From positions 13,443,001 through 13,507,000 of the forward strand of contig JAKOON010000008.1 of the NCBI GenBank assembly GCA_022577435.1: a stretch of 64,000 nucleotides of DNA, written 5' to 3'. The position numbers and the translations under genes were made by a program. Origin of the DNA: Embiotoca jacksoni. Lineage: Eukaryota; Chordata; Actinopteri; Embiotocidae. Below, in pieces: positions 34,201 to 44,380 of this stretch. The notes below the pieces were generated by a model. It was not told where the DNA came from and did no database searches. It saw nothing but the letters and a program-made list of their open reading frames with translations. Numbering within the stretch: the stretch's first letter is position 1; each line of letters begins with the position of its first letter.

Positions 34201-35458
34201 GCAGCACTAAAAATGAGTAAAAACATACAGTAAGATGGAACATTGCACAGAAATCAGTCCTTTCCAATCTTGCAACATCAAGACAGCATCTTTTCCTGAA
34301 GTCACGTCAAATCCAAAACCAAATACTGTTCATGGACAAAATTAGTGTGTTCAGGATGACGAGGAAAAGTATCCACAAAGATAATGTTGTGATGCAAACT
34401 ACTGCTTAAAAATGGTTTGTGACATGAAAAAAATGCAGAGTACAGATTAGAGGTCTTTATAAACCTGAACTCCAGATAAATGTTTTGTATAACTGATTGG
34501 TGTAAACAGGTTGTATATCAAATGAGCTTACTGTTGTGGCAAATAATACAGTCCAATATGCTGGCAACACTGTGACATAACTAATTCAGCTTCCCTGTAA
34601 TCATTAAGCTGATGCAAAGGATATTTTTGTTTGATATAATAATGAAATGTGTTGTGATTCACCAAAAATATTTTCACAAACACAAAACTAAATTAATTTA
34701 ATGTCTGATCAAATCGAATATCCCCATTTATTTTGTATCATCAAGCAAAGGTATCACCATGAGTGCTACTCACTTTCACTGCAAGAACTACTGCATTATT
34801 TATCAAAAAAGTTATTGCCTGTACGAGGATGCTTGACTTTGTTAGTTGTGAGTGACATCAAAATCTATCCAAAATCTGATCAAGAATCAATATCTACAGG
34901 TCGCTTTAATTAGAAAGAGCTGGAGGGACAAGATGGCTCCTGCAAAAAAGACGTGTCTTCACAGTGTCACTTTAAAGTCATACAATGTAAAGGTAGCACA
35001 ACTTGCCAGCAATTTTCTAATGTGATATTAGACACCTTGCGAGCTGATCTTAACCTGCAATGCAAGTGAGTTTAGTTATTATGCTGAGAAATGAGCTGAC
35101 GCCACAGCGCTGGCCTATTTTAACAAACAAGGGTTGTTAACATTTTAGCTAGCCGCAAACAGCTGTCGGGAAGAAACACAAACTAATACTGTTGTTGAAA
35201 GTAACATATATCGAGAGCTGGGGAAATACACCGCCACTTTACCAATTCATAAATGTTGCTGAAGTTTTTCTGAGCCTTGTTTTTCTTGGACTTTCGGCTG
35301 CTGCCTCTCCCGTTGGACGGGGGAGACACATTGGCCGCGTCCAGCTTCTCCTCCTCAGCCTGCTCCTCCGGGCTGTCACCCGAAGTTATATCCCCGGAGT
35401 CCAAGGCCTCCTGACCCCGCTGTTTCCCTCTGAGCCTTCGCAGAGCCCGGGTAGACAT
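15115..35458 (-). CDS. tcf25: Transcription factor 25 (NULP1 / Rqc1 homologue)
   Basis: Eighteen coding exons, all with GT-AG borders: 35243-35458, 34014-34160, 33835-33906, 33466-33590, 32467-32532, 32276-32358, 30637-30767, 29877-29976, 28298-28391, 28055-28147, 25753-25858, 25482-25641, 25191-25278, 24784-24942, 24467-24557, 22696-22775, 22498-22573, 15115-15282. Phases join without a break to 684 codons plus stop; human is 676 aa. The N-terminus MSTRALRRLRGKQRGQEAL matches, followed by an acidic, low-complexity region with a run of eight lysines in exon 3 (probable nuclear signal). The conserved TCF25 core follows: HRNLNPETELKRYFGARAVL, LLQLNPYHIDSLLQLSD, LEKRGCPRTALEFCRLIL and APRNIHRHVLLSEIKEAT. 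In yeast Rqc1 acts in the ribosome quality control complex with Ltn1; in mammals TCF25 is also reported as a nuclear repressor. The last intron is about 7.2 kb and full of transposons. The final exon is recognised by NRLMVAMRDMLANIRFQEPP and the acidic EEEWD terminus. Confidence 0.96.
17111..18535 (+). mobile_element. Tc1-like transposon, left end missing
   Basis: The right end is intact: GGGGTCTGAATACTTTCCGT, then ACCCACTG, flanked by TA at 18534-18535, the standard Tc1 target dinucleotide. The left side begins inside the element at about 17111 (CTTTGCTGTGACACTCATAT) with no matching inverted repeat upstream, so about 200 bases of the left end appear to be lost. The body is an almost complete transposase gene. 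It lies in the last intron of tcf25, in the opposite orientation to the host gene. Confidence 0.88.
17279..18319 (+). pseudogene. Tc1-like transposase with one nonsense codon
   Basis: The frame runs 347 codons (start and stop included), about the usual 340-aa transposase length, and is broken only by TAA at 18020-18022. N-terminal helix-turn-helix segments come first (LSKELRDRIVARHRSG, then ISAALKVPKSTVASII), then the hinge PRPGRPAKLSNRGRRAL and a second HTH. The DDE domain follows: WSDETK (first Asp), DNDPQHT (second Asp), and SPDLNPIEHLW (Glu). The stop falls just before the second catalytic Asp, so a truncated protein could not cut DNA. With the left terminal repeat also gone, this copy should be immobile, although its right end could still bind transposase. 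Confidence 0.9.
18600..18789. mobile_element. Miniature Tc1/mariner-like element (MITE)
   Basis: Both ends carry the inverted motif CCAAAAAAGTTGGGACGC (18609 onward, with small changes) and its complement GCGTCCCAACTTTTTTGG (ending 18774), separated by about 130 bases that include GATTTGCAAATCCT. It is an internally deleted derivative of the family seen decayed at 9340-10540. It lies only about 65 bases beyond the right end of the Tc1-like copy, within the last tcf25 intron. Confidence 0.75.
19156..19200. repeat. (CA)n microsatellite
   Basis: About 22 uninterrupted CA units in the last intron of tcf25. Likely length-polymorphic. Confidence 0.95.
21370..21565. repeat. Possible miniature element
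   Basis: The block opens with GGTGCTTTCACACTTGGTAC and closes with a related inverted phrase (GTGTGAAAGC), around GC-richer sequence with GGACTCGGGTCC-like words. Short inverted ends of this kind are common in fish hAT and Harbinger MITEs. The assignment is tentative because no target duplication was confirmed. Confidence 0.4.
22895..23600. repeat. Dispersed MITE-like repeat (GTAACTAAGTACATTTACT type)
   Basis: Starts GGTGGGAAGTAACTAAGTAC, continues with 'tttatacttccacttcaaaac' and 'gggaaatac' phrases, and ends with complementary wording (TACTTTGCTGTATTGATACT). This pattern is a very common teleost non-autonomous element. A second diverged copy lies at about 46085-46510. It sits in the tcf25 intron between exons 15 and 16. 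Confidence 0.6.
23653..23725. repeat. Perfect 31-bp inverted repeat (hairpin)
   Basis: Arms 23653-23683 and 23695-23725 are exact reverse complements with an 11-base spacer. The arm includes CACACGCAAGATGAAAAACA. Pairing stops abruptly at both outer edges. It lies in tcf25 intron 15 beside the MITE-like block. A transcript of either strand would fold into a fully paired 31-bp stem. Confidence 0.95.
26930..27600 (+). mobile_element. PIF/Harbinger transposon relic
   Basis: At 27070-27320 the plus strand gives broken but recognisable HARBI1-like transposase text: LNDSELMKRYE, then AGMTFVVDL, and RYLATVKMQQCSIDD, matching the family pattern ELxxRYxxxxxGMxFVVDLI and RYLATGKMQQCSxDDLGLSQPS. Stops and frameshifts interrupt it, and the catalytic domain is not recognised. 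Outer limits are estimated. It lies in tcf25 intron 10 (25859-28054). Confidence 0.7.
28770..28835 (+). mobile_element. LINE 3' tail fragment
   Basis: Contains TTTCCCCCTGTGGGAATAAT, then AAAGTAACTATCTATCTATC, the same closing layout as the LINE copy at 36045-36732, with a short (ATCT)n tail. Located in tcf25 intron 8 (28392-29876). Confidence 0.5.
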
Positions 35459-36044
35459 TGTCCACTGCTCATGGGTCACATACACGTATACGTTCGTGAT
35501 TATAATAGTTTTTGTGTTAGCGAAGAAACACAGCAGAGCTATGAAATGACGAGGAGTTCCATTGGTTGATTTTCTTCTTCTGCTAAATGTTTCAATGTGC
35601 CTTCAGTGTGTTACTGCCCTCTACAGGACAGATGGAGAAGTACACCAATATCTGGCCACACCGTAGATAAAATGATCAGGACTAATGATTAATTTAGCCT
35701 CACACCATCTTGACATGTGGAAACTATAATTACCTTCCAGGTGGCATTTCTAAAATGGCAGAATCAAATTAAAAACAAAACAAAAATGAGTTGGACATAA
35801 ATCATTTGGAGATATATTTGATTTTATGTCTCTATGCATTTCTCACATATTTGTGTCATTTTTAATAGGCACTTAGTTATAGTGATAATTTGAATTGGAC
35901 TCCGTTGTTAATAATTTCTTGTAAGGGTAAACATTTTAATTACTTTGAATATAGTGCATGAGTTGTGCTGAATAAATGAACTTATTTTGCCTAACTTTGA
36001 CTAAAAATCTGATGCAACACGTCCTTGTAACTTGCAGTCTATTT
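35459..36044. promoter_or_regulatory. tcf25 upstream region
   Basis: Immediately upstream of the tcf25 start codon, so it should hold its promoter and 5' untranslated region. No obvious TATA box was recognised. The first 150 bases lie next to a GC-rich first exon (GGCTGCTGCCTCTCCCGTTG in exon 1), as for CpG-type housekeeping promoters. The remainder is AT-rich. Confidence 0.35.
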
Positions 36045-36732
36045 GCAGTTACCATGACAACAGACTGAACTGGAAGACCAACATCAACGCTGTCTACAAG
36101 AAGGTGATGAGTCGACTCTTTTTCTTGAGGAAACTTCGATCCTTCAATGTGTGCAGCGAGATGTTGGAGATGTTCTACTAGTCTGTTGTGGCCAGTGCAT
36201 TGTACTTCGCTGGGGTCTGCTGGGGGAGCAGCATTGGAGCCGGTGACACCAACAGACTTAACAAACTGGTTAAGAAGGCCGGCTCCATCATCGGCTACAA
36301 ACTGGACAGCCTGGAAAAGGTGGTGGAGAGGAGGACGCTGAACAAACTATTATCCATATTGGATAATCCTGTCCACCCTCTCCACCACCTGCTGCAGGGA
36401 CAGCGGAGCACTTTCTCCAAAAGATTCCTCCAGCTCCGCTGTCACAAGGACAGATACAGGAGATCATTCCTGCCGACCGCAATAAGACTGTACAATAACT
36501 CACCTCTGGCAAAATACATCACATAACAATAACACTGTTGACTGTGTTTCTTGGTTGTTTGTATATAATATATATAGATATATACTGTACTGTATATACT
36601 GTGCATTTTATATTTTATATTTTTACTGCTATTTTATTGCTTTTCTATTATTCTATTATTATCTTATTGCTTCTGTATGCTGCTGTAGCGGAAAAAAATT
36701 CCCCTCGGGGATTAATAAAGTAACTACCTAAC
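36045..36732 (+). mobile_element. LINE (Rex1/L2-like) 3' end, 5'-truncated
   Basis: Encodes the C-terminal part of a non-LTR reverse transcriptase: WKTNINAVYKKVMSRLFFLR, then KLRSFNVCSEMLEMFY, an in-frame TAG at 36179-36181, then SVVASALYFAGVCWGSSIG, SIIGYKLDSLEKVVERRTL and RRSFLPTAIRLYNNSPLA, ending at 36526. The 3' end carries CCCCTCGGGGATTAATAAAG and an ACCTA-rich tail. The element is 5'-truncated and carries a nonsense codon, so it is dead. It lies between tcf25 and cyba, in the opposite orientation to both. Confidence 0.85.
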
Positions 36733-37731
36733 CTAACCTTAACTGACAAACTGAAATGAGGAAGTACCTCTGTGTCTCCACACAGATGTCAGCTGCTTAA
36801 AAGGTCAACTGTGATCAACAATAAAAAGCTTTGAGACTTGAGATAAGACATAACACCAACATGCAAAACCTGTCTGACAACAAGCACCTAAGCCAACTAA
36901 ATCTTAGATTTCTTTCCATCTTAAGCCAACAATGGATGGCATTGTGACAAAAATGTGTAGAAAAAAACAATACTTGAGACTGAGAAAGGGAAATTCTCAT
37001 GTATTGAAATTCAGTTGTTTGCGAAACAGAGAAGTTGCAAATGTAATTTCTTAAAATAATTTTTCTGTGGAAATTTGTAAGATACAACATGAGAGCATAA
37101 ACCTAACACAGATAATTGACAGGATTCAAGCAATTCATTTACAAGACATCAAAAATACAGACAGAAAAAAAAAAGTAAAAATGGCAAATATCAGCTTGAT
37201 ACAGCCATCATATTGTGATGAGTTGCCTTCAATAAATACACACATACACAGGGGTTAGGACACAATGTAAGTACATCAAACATTATGTAAGGTCTATGCA
37301 TGGTTACACAATGCTTTGGATGCAAAACAACTTAAAATAAATGGTAGTTGGAACAGAAAATGGGTATTGCTTTGAACTTTTATCAGAGCAGTAAACACCT
37401 GCATTTCAACAGCCCTCTAAATTGACAATATACTGTATGTCTGTGGTTGCCAGTTCGCTGCTATAGCCTCTACATTTATCTTCTGAGGTGCGTTTCTAAT
37501 CATTTAAAAACAAAATACGACATTCACTTCACCCTTTCTTCTTTGAATTCTCGAGCATTCCTCTAGCATTTCTGGCATTTTTCTGCAAGTTGAGGTAAGA
37601 AGGTGTGTACCAAATACATTGTCTAGTCCCAAACTTTTACTAAACTGTTCATCCAGATATCACAGAGTCTGGTGAAGCCGCTGTGTCTGGTTTTGAGGGA
37701 AAGGGATACTAAGGATGGACCACTGGACAGG
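36733..37731. other. cyba 3' flank
   Basis: AT-rich DNA that should contain the cyba 3' untranslated region nearest to 37731. No clear AATAAA could be assigned on the minus strand. No gene or repeat recognised. Confidence 0.4.
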
Positions 37732-39585
37732 TTATTCATCGGCAGTAACAGGTATGGGGTTATCATAGGCTGCTCCCTCCAGATCATTCACTTGTTTCCT
37801 GCGCATCTCAGGGGGAGGTCTCGGAGGTGGATTCTGAGGAGGTTTCTTGATACTCTCTCCAACTGGCTTCGGGGGCTCCTCCCGTGGAAGAATGGGCTCC
37901 CAGTGTTCACCTCGGATAGCTGCCTAGTGAGCAAGAAGACGACAAGTCAATAATGGTCGGCTAATGTAAGATTAGATTAAGCATGGCTGAAACTAATTGT
38001 TCAAATCTGAAAAACAATAATAATACAATGATAACAGTGGCACTTTTCTGGTACACTCACAGTTGTATGAAATAATGATTGAAATAGTGCAGCCTGGAAA
38101 GCTCCATGACTTTGCTTTCTATATTTTTAGCTGTTGAAGAATTAAGTCACACCCCGAACTGGTCAGATTTCACAACAGAAGTGCCAGTAATGAAACAATC
38201 TCTTCCTTGTTACTATTTCCTTGTTTCTCTCAACTGGCTTCTTCCCTCTTCAGTAAACAGCTTTATCAAAGTTGACAATATTTAACTTAACTTTAATATG
38301 ATCCAAGAAACCAACTTACTACGAAGTAGATGAGGCTGGCAATACCAAGGCAGACACATCCGAGGACAGTAGCGAGCATGAACCCTCCGGGTACACAGAG
38401 TCTGAGAAAGAGAAAAACAAAGGGAATTTGAGGAAAAAATATGAGAAGTTATAAGTCTTTTGTTAGAGTGACTGAATGTGAGTTAGAGGTATGAAGAAGA
38501 GGAATGCGGTCCAGGAAAGGAAAGTGGCTGAGACAATGAACTCACCCAGCAAGTAAAAAGGCCCTGACATAGTAGTTCCTTGTCAATGGTCCAAATGCTT
38601 TTACACACACTGCGAAGCAGTACTGGCCCCTGAGAGAAAACAAGACACAGCAGCAAACAAGGAGCTTTACAGACGACCATCACAAAACTTGTCTATAAAA
38701 ATACAGCTCATATGTAGCAAGAGCGTTAAATTACACAGCATCACTTACGGTCTCGCCACACTTGTGCCCTTGGCCCTCTTGCTCCGGGGATACTCAAGTA
38801 GACACACAAACGCCCCAGCAGCACTAGTTATCTGTTAAGGCTGTTTCATTACATAAATGTAAATGTAAATGTGATGTGTAATTTATTTTAATGCTTTATT
38901 TATTATGCATACCAGAAGTATTTCAACTTCATGTACATATAAAACTATTGTTAAAAATGCTGTTAATACATGTACACTATACCAGTAGTGGCTCCAATTC
39001 ACTTCATCACATTTTACTCACCTAAATCACATCAGTGATTTTAAGCTTATGATTTGTATTAATTCTTCTACAGCAAGCTAGTGTAAGTAAGACTGTAATA
39101 TAATGGCTACATGAGAATAAGCCTTGGTTCATTTTGAAACAGAAACCACCTCTGCCTCACCTCATTAGATTAAACTTGTTTAATTAAACAAGTTTTGGTT
39201 TATACAAAGTATAAAGGATACACTGCATAAGCAGCAAACTGCCAGCCTCTGAATTGTCCACTCACACCCACAACACCTCCTGTGAGGAGAACTGAAAGAA
39301 GGAAGCAGGAAGGTAAAATTAAAAATAAAATACTTGAAAAAAAACCAACTATTTATGTTATGACTCCACACAGATGTAAGCCTTTTTTCTTTTTCAACAA
39401 ACTGGCTACAAGTGTAATTCCTTCTGAAAATATTCTATTTAAATTAACCCGCTGATGTAATTAATTAGACATTTATGTATAATAAACTCAGTAAATACCA
39501 GTAGTCAGTAAAAGTTTTGATACTCACTGAGGCCTGCAGCCAGAGCCTGCTCATTGGCCCACATCGCCCACTCTATTTTCCCCAT
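37732..39585 (-). CDS. cyba: Cytochrome b-245 light chain (p22phox)
   Basis: Six coding exons: 39528-39585, 39224-39291, 38749-38831, 38546-38629, 38320-38401, 37732-37923. Phases join to 188 aa; human is 195. p22phox is the membrane partner that stabilises NOX1-4 and, through its proline-rich tail, docks p47phox/NOXO1 for superoxide production. The start MGKIEWAMWANEQALAAG is almost identical to human. Membrane segments follow with FVCLLEYPRSKR, the conserved FGPLTRNYYVRAF, VPGGFMLATVLG, and the tail motif PPQNPPPRPPPEMRRK (SH3 ligand). Two odd points: the residue aligned with human His94 is Leu96, and exon 3 adds two residues before AGAFVCLL. The exon-3 acceptor at 38832 is the only one that keeps the frame. 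mvd lies immediately upstream on the same strand, as in human 16q24. Confidence 0.95.
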
Positions 39586-40462
39586 CCTGTTCACCTTATC
39601 AGCCCTCTGCAGTCAGCCGAAACTCTCACGACGGCGTCTACGACTTAAGTGGCGTCTACAAGGAACAAAACGTATTTACGAGGTGTGATGTGTGTGTATG
39701 TGTGTGTCTGTAGGCAGGGAGGCCGGGCTTACGCTAGCCAGTCCCCATTTTGCAGTCGTCATTTCCGAAAAATGCGGGACAACCGCGGCAGAGGATGGGC
39801 CAACAAATTCCACCTGCCAAGACAGGTAGACGAACAAACGAGGCGGGAGCAGTCCCTCAATTTAATCTTACACGCAAGCCGAGGAGCTTAATGCTGTCTG
39901 TCTGCAGGCGGCCATTAGGAAGGTGAACAAAGATACGATTTTTTTTTTTTTTCCCCGTTTATTGATGATTTTGGTTTTCATAGATGATACTTTTTTTTTT
40001 TTTTTTTTTTTTTTATAAAACACACTTGCTATGCTTCTTACGGTATTTCAGTTATTCCGATTACTTCTGCTTTTAAAATCGTTATTTTGGCATATTCAAC
40101 AGAAAATCCGATTTTAGCTTCATACTCTCCATATTTTTTGCTGATAACAAAAAAGCACAAGCAAACTTGAATATGATAATGAAGTGACAAAAGACAAACA
40201 AGAAACAATTATTTTGACTAAAATATATTTCATTTTAATTTACACTATATAACTGACATATCTAAAGTACCAGTAGATCTGAAAGGGTGTTTAACAAGAT
40301 GGAAACCAACAGTGACCATAATCACAACAGTCTCCTTAAACACATGAATACACACAGTACACACACTCAAAGCCCTCTGTACACAATAATTTTCTCACAC
40401 AGGTTAGAGAATAACAGGTCAGCTGCAGTGGTAAACTATTTATGGATTAGTGCAGAGTATCC
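39586..40462. other. cyba upstream region / mvd 3' flank
   Basis: Holds the likely cyba promoter next to the start codon, with relatively GC-rich sequence at 39590-39910, then long T tracts at 39940-39952 and 39990-40013. The rest is AT-rich with no recognisable gene. Confidence 0.4.
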
Positions 40463-40469
40463 ATTTATT
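40463..40469 (-). terminator. Polyadenylation signal of mvd
   Basis: AATAAA on the minus strand within this heptamer, about 220 bases beyond the mvd stop codon. Assigned from motif and position only. Confidence 0.4.
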
Positions 40470-40688
40470 TACTACCTGAGAATCAAGCATGAGAATCTAC
40501 AGCTGAACACTAAAAAAAAACACCTGTAAAAGAGTATATACCTGTAGATACGAGAAATGTAGGAAGGTGCCTGATATTGCTGTGATTTGTTCAAAACAAA
40601 CCCTTGATTACATGTGACTAATGTGAATTTGATCTCTGCCTAAGTTTTCATTGGTCAGTAGAACTCATCTCCTCCGGGCTGCGGAGCG

Positions 40689-43431
40689 TCACACAGTTTT
40701 CTTGGGCAACCCATCAAATGAAAGTAGATGCTGAGCGGGGTCCTCTACGACACAAGGGCCCGGTCCAGCCTGAAAAAAAAAAGATAATGTCACTTATATT
40801 AAAGAACAAACTCATCATCTGTGTGGCTGTATGTTAACATTGATACAGGCATATGATTTAAATGCTTTTCCTAAAGAAATATAAACATATAAAATAAAAA
40901 CATTCAAAGGTCAAAGACTGGATTGGCTCTCTAGTGTTCTTTCAGTAATAATAATATTAATAATAATAATAATAATAACTTTATTTCTATAGCGCTTTTC
41001 AAAAACAAGTTACAAAGCGCTTTACATTTAAAACACAAAATGCAACAGTATAAAATACAATGATAAAATACAACAGAAGTAAAACAGACAAAAAACAAAC
41101 AGTCAATCAATAAAATAAAATGCAGTCAACAAAAGGCAAGTCTAAAATACTGTGTTTTTAAGGGTGACTTAAAAGAAAATTGTGTTGGCGTCCCTGATCA
41201 CCGCTGGCAGGTCGTTCCATAACTAAGGCAGAGGAAGTACACTATAACAGGATGTGTGCTGCCACAATCAACTAAAGTCATGCAACACAATGTTACGTAA
41301 AAGCATGTCAAAAGGAAATGTGGAGATAGATCTAAATTTGTACTTCAATCTGACACCTAACATATCGCACACTGTATTTCTACTGTACATTGTTCAGCCG
41401 TATGATAGACACATGAAGACATTTATATCCAAAACAAAAACCTTTGATTTTCAGTTTCTGTTTATAGTAAACTGATAAAAGAACTGAGTTACAATGATTA
41501 CTTCTGAGAGTATGTGTATACCTTGGTACTAATGATGTAGTTTATTCCCTTTGGCATGGGCTCCAGACCGATAGCCTGTTTCAGCTCCTCAGAAAAAGCA
41601 GCACGGTTGACAGGAAGACCCTTAATGAAGCTGCAGAGAAGGAAAAAACACTCAATGACACATTTCAAAGTGGCTGAAAGAAAACCCACCTTGATAAGGA
41701 GCAATGTAGTTTAACAGTTTAAATGGAGTCTAAAAGCACCGTCTATCTTGCTGTAATGTTGTATTTATATACAGTGAAGTCTGGACTTTGACTGGGACAC
41801 TCAACAACAGTTAGAGATGATACTGAACTCAGTCCAGTGTTGTCTTGGCTGTATGTTTTTGGTCAGTGTCATGCTGAAAGGTGAACTGGCAATGCCCCTT
41901 CTTGTTTGACCACTCAATTTAGCCCAATGGCCAACATTCAGAAGACTCCTGGTGATTCAAAACTTCTTACTCCATTGAGTCCACTGTAGTCCTGGGAACT
42001 CTCCACGCTTTAGAGATGCTTCTTTTTGTCTGTTTTTTTTGTTTTGTTTTAGCTACAACTTTATGACCAAGATCTACAGGGATTTGTTTGGACTTCATGA
42101 CTTGATTTCTACCCTGACATGTTCTCGACACATCTGAAGTATAATAAAAGCAAACAGGATGCACCTGAGCACAGTTTGGAGGGCCACAGCAAAGCGTCTG
42201 AACATGTTTGTAAATGAAAGATGTCAGTTTGGGATTTTTAATAATTTCCAAACAGTTTCAATCATAGTTTTCAAATGTTTCACTAAGTGTAAGCTTATGG
42301 GCAAAAAGTTTTATTTTATTCAAATAAATTTAGGGAAAGAATCCACTGTACTGTATGTTAACTATATTTCTTAATTATATATTTCAGACAGAATAATTAG
42401 TTTGTATTGCAACAGTGTCTTTAGAGGACTAAGCAGTAAATTTGAGTCAGTCTTTTAGCTCACTCTTCTCCGTTGGTTTCCGGAGGGAAGAAGTGCTGAA
42501 CCACCCGCACAAACTCAGGAACATGCTGCTGTAGAGTGAAGATCACAGCATTGGGCCCTGCATCAAAAGTGTAGCCCACCTACAAGGAAACAAACAGAGT
42601 GTGACCGTCATAAAAAGAGGGAGTTTCGTGTTCCCCAGTTTAAAAAACACCTCACAAGTTTCACATCTTCATTACACCATCTCGGAAATGCAGCTGCGTG
42701 AATTGAGGCTAATTCATGACAAAAGGGTGTGTGTGTGTCTGTGTGTGTGTGTGTGTGTCTCAATAGCAACGATACCTAAGCAAGGCGTATACATACAGTA
42801 CGAAGTAAACTATTATTAGAATGAAACACCAACACAGACAAATTATCTGAAGAACTCTTGAAGTACCTTTGTAATTTGCATGTTAGCCCCATTAATTTAA
42901 AATAGTGTGCTGTATAACTGACCTGACTGCCAACTATTTTTCACAGTTTTGTACCTTTTAGAGCAGCCATATATTTCTTACTACTTTCATGCATTTAATT
43001 ATTTGAATCCATTAGAAAATAAAATTGTACTTTGCTTCTTTTCATTGTCAGACTGGCGTTATCATACGCAGAAATGCAATACCTAGTATTTAAAAAGGGT
43101 AAAGTAACACCAAATGAATGAATGGAACACTGGGTTAACATATTAGTCCAAGAGCTGGACGACACAGATATTTTCTCTGCTTTCTCAGGAACAGAGCTGT
43201 AAAGTTGCTCACCCTTGTCTCCCCGTAATGCCTGTTGTAACGATGCACCAAGTTGATGACCTGCTGGGACACACTATTGAGGTAGAAGATGGGGGGGTAT
43301 GTGTCGAGGCACGTCGCATGGAACTGGTTACTGTCCTTCATGGTTAGTTCAGCAAATGCAGGGAAGTCCTTTCTTTGCACTGCCTCAATCATCTCTACCA
43401 TCCGGCCTGGGACGACAGACTCAGCTCGATG

Positions 43432-43490
<59 letters not shown>

Positions 43491-44342
43491 TATCATGGGA
43501 CTTAAATCTCTTGAGAATATAAAACATTTGGGTTTAAATGTAATCATCACTCCTAACAGCATTGACAGTTATGTTAATATATTGAAATGCACAGCAGAAG
43601 ATGAACAAAGTACCTTTAGTAGACAGCTTGTTTGTACACTGGTTTGCATCCCAGAGGTGCTGCCGACTGGCTTCCGCTCAGCACTGGCCTGCGACAAAAA
43701 TCACAGCTGATTAAAGTTTTAACGGCTTTCAAAGAAAGTGTTTGTTTATTGCTCTAGTAAAGACACATTCTCTCCATGCACAAATATGCCAGCACATTAC
43801 AGACCTAATTCTCACTTTTTGTCACACTCAGTCTCACTCCCCTTCACACAGTTAAACCTACCACCAGTACAAGGATTCTGAGCTCGGGCCAATGACTCTC
43901 TGGCTCCACCTGCTGGGCTAGACTGTCCTTTCCATCGTCTTTGTTTCCCATGATCCACTGGACAAAACCCCCAGACATGCTCCGGCATGCGCTGCCTGAG
44001 CCCTGGCGAGCAATGCAAGACAACTCTTCTTCAACTCCAAACACCCGAGCCAGGGTGTAAACTGCAACACGGGGTACAACAAATTTGTAAGGGCAAAAAG
44101 ATGACAATTATCAAATGTATGAGATACAAAGGGCAAGAAATTATAATAATTTGATTTCTTTATACAACAAAATGTCTCCGCATAATTAAAAGAAACCTAA
44201 AATTGACATTGCCGTTTATATTGAAGAATTGATAAACACATACAACATTTAAACTTTTCTTATTATACTGAAACGTGGTCAGGCTTTCAATTAGTACTCT
44301 GGTATCATTGATGTGTTTTAAGGCATGAATTGAAAAAATAGC

Positions 44343-44380
<38 letters not shown>

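Noticed and set aside
38824..38831. Alternative acceptor for cyba exon 3 after ATAACTAG
   Set aside because: It would shift the frame and run into a stop; the acceptor at 38832 keeps phase and gives ITSAAGAFVCLLEYPR.
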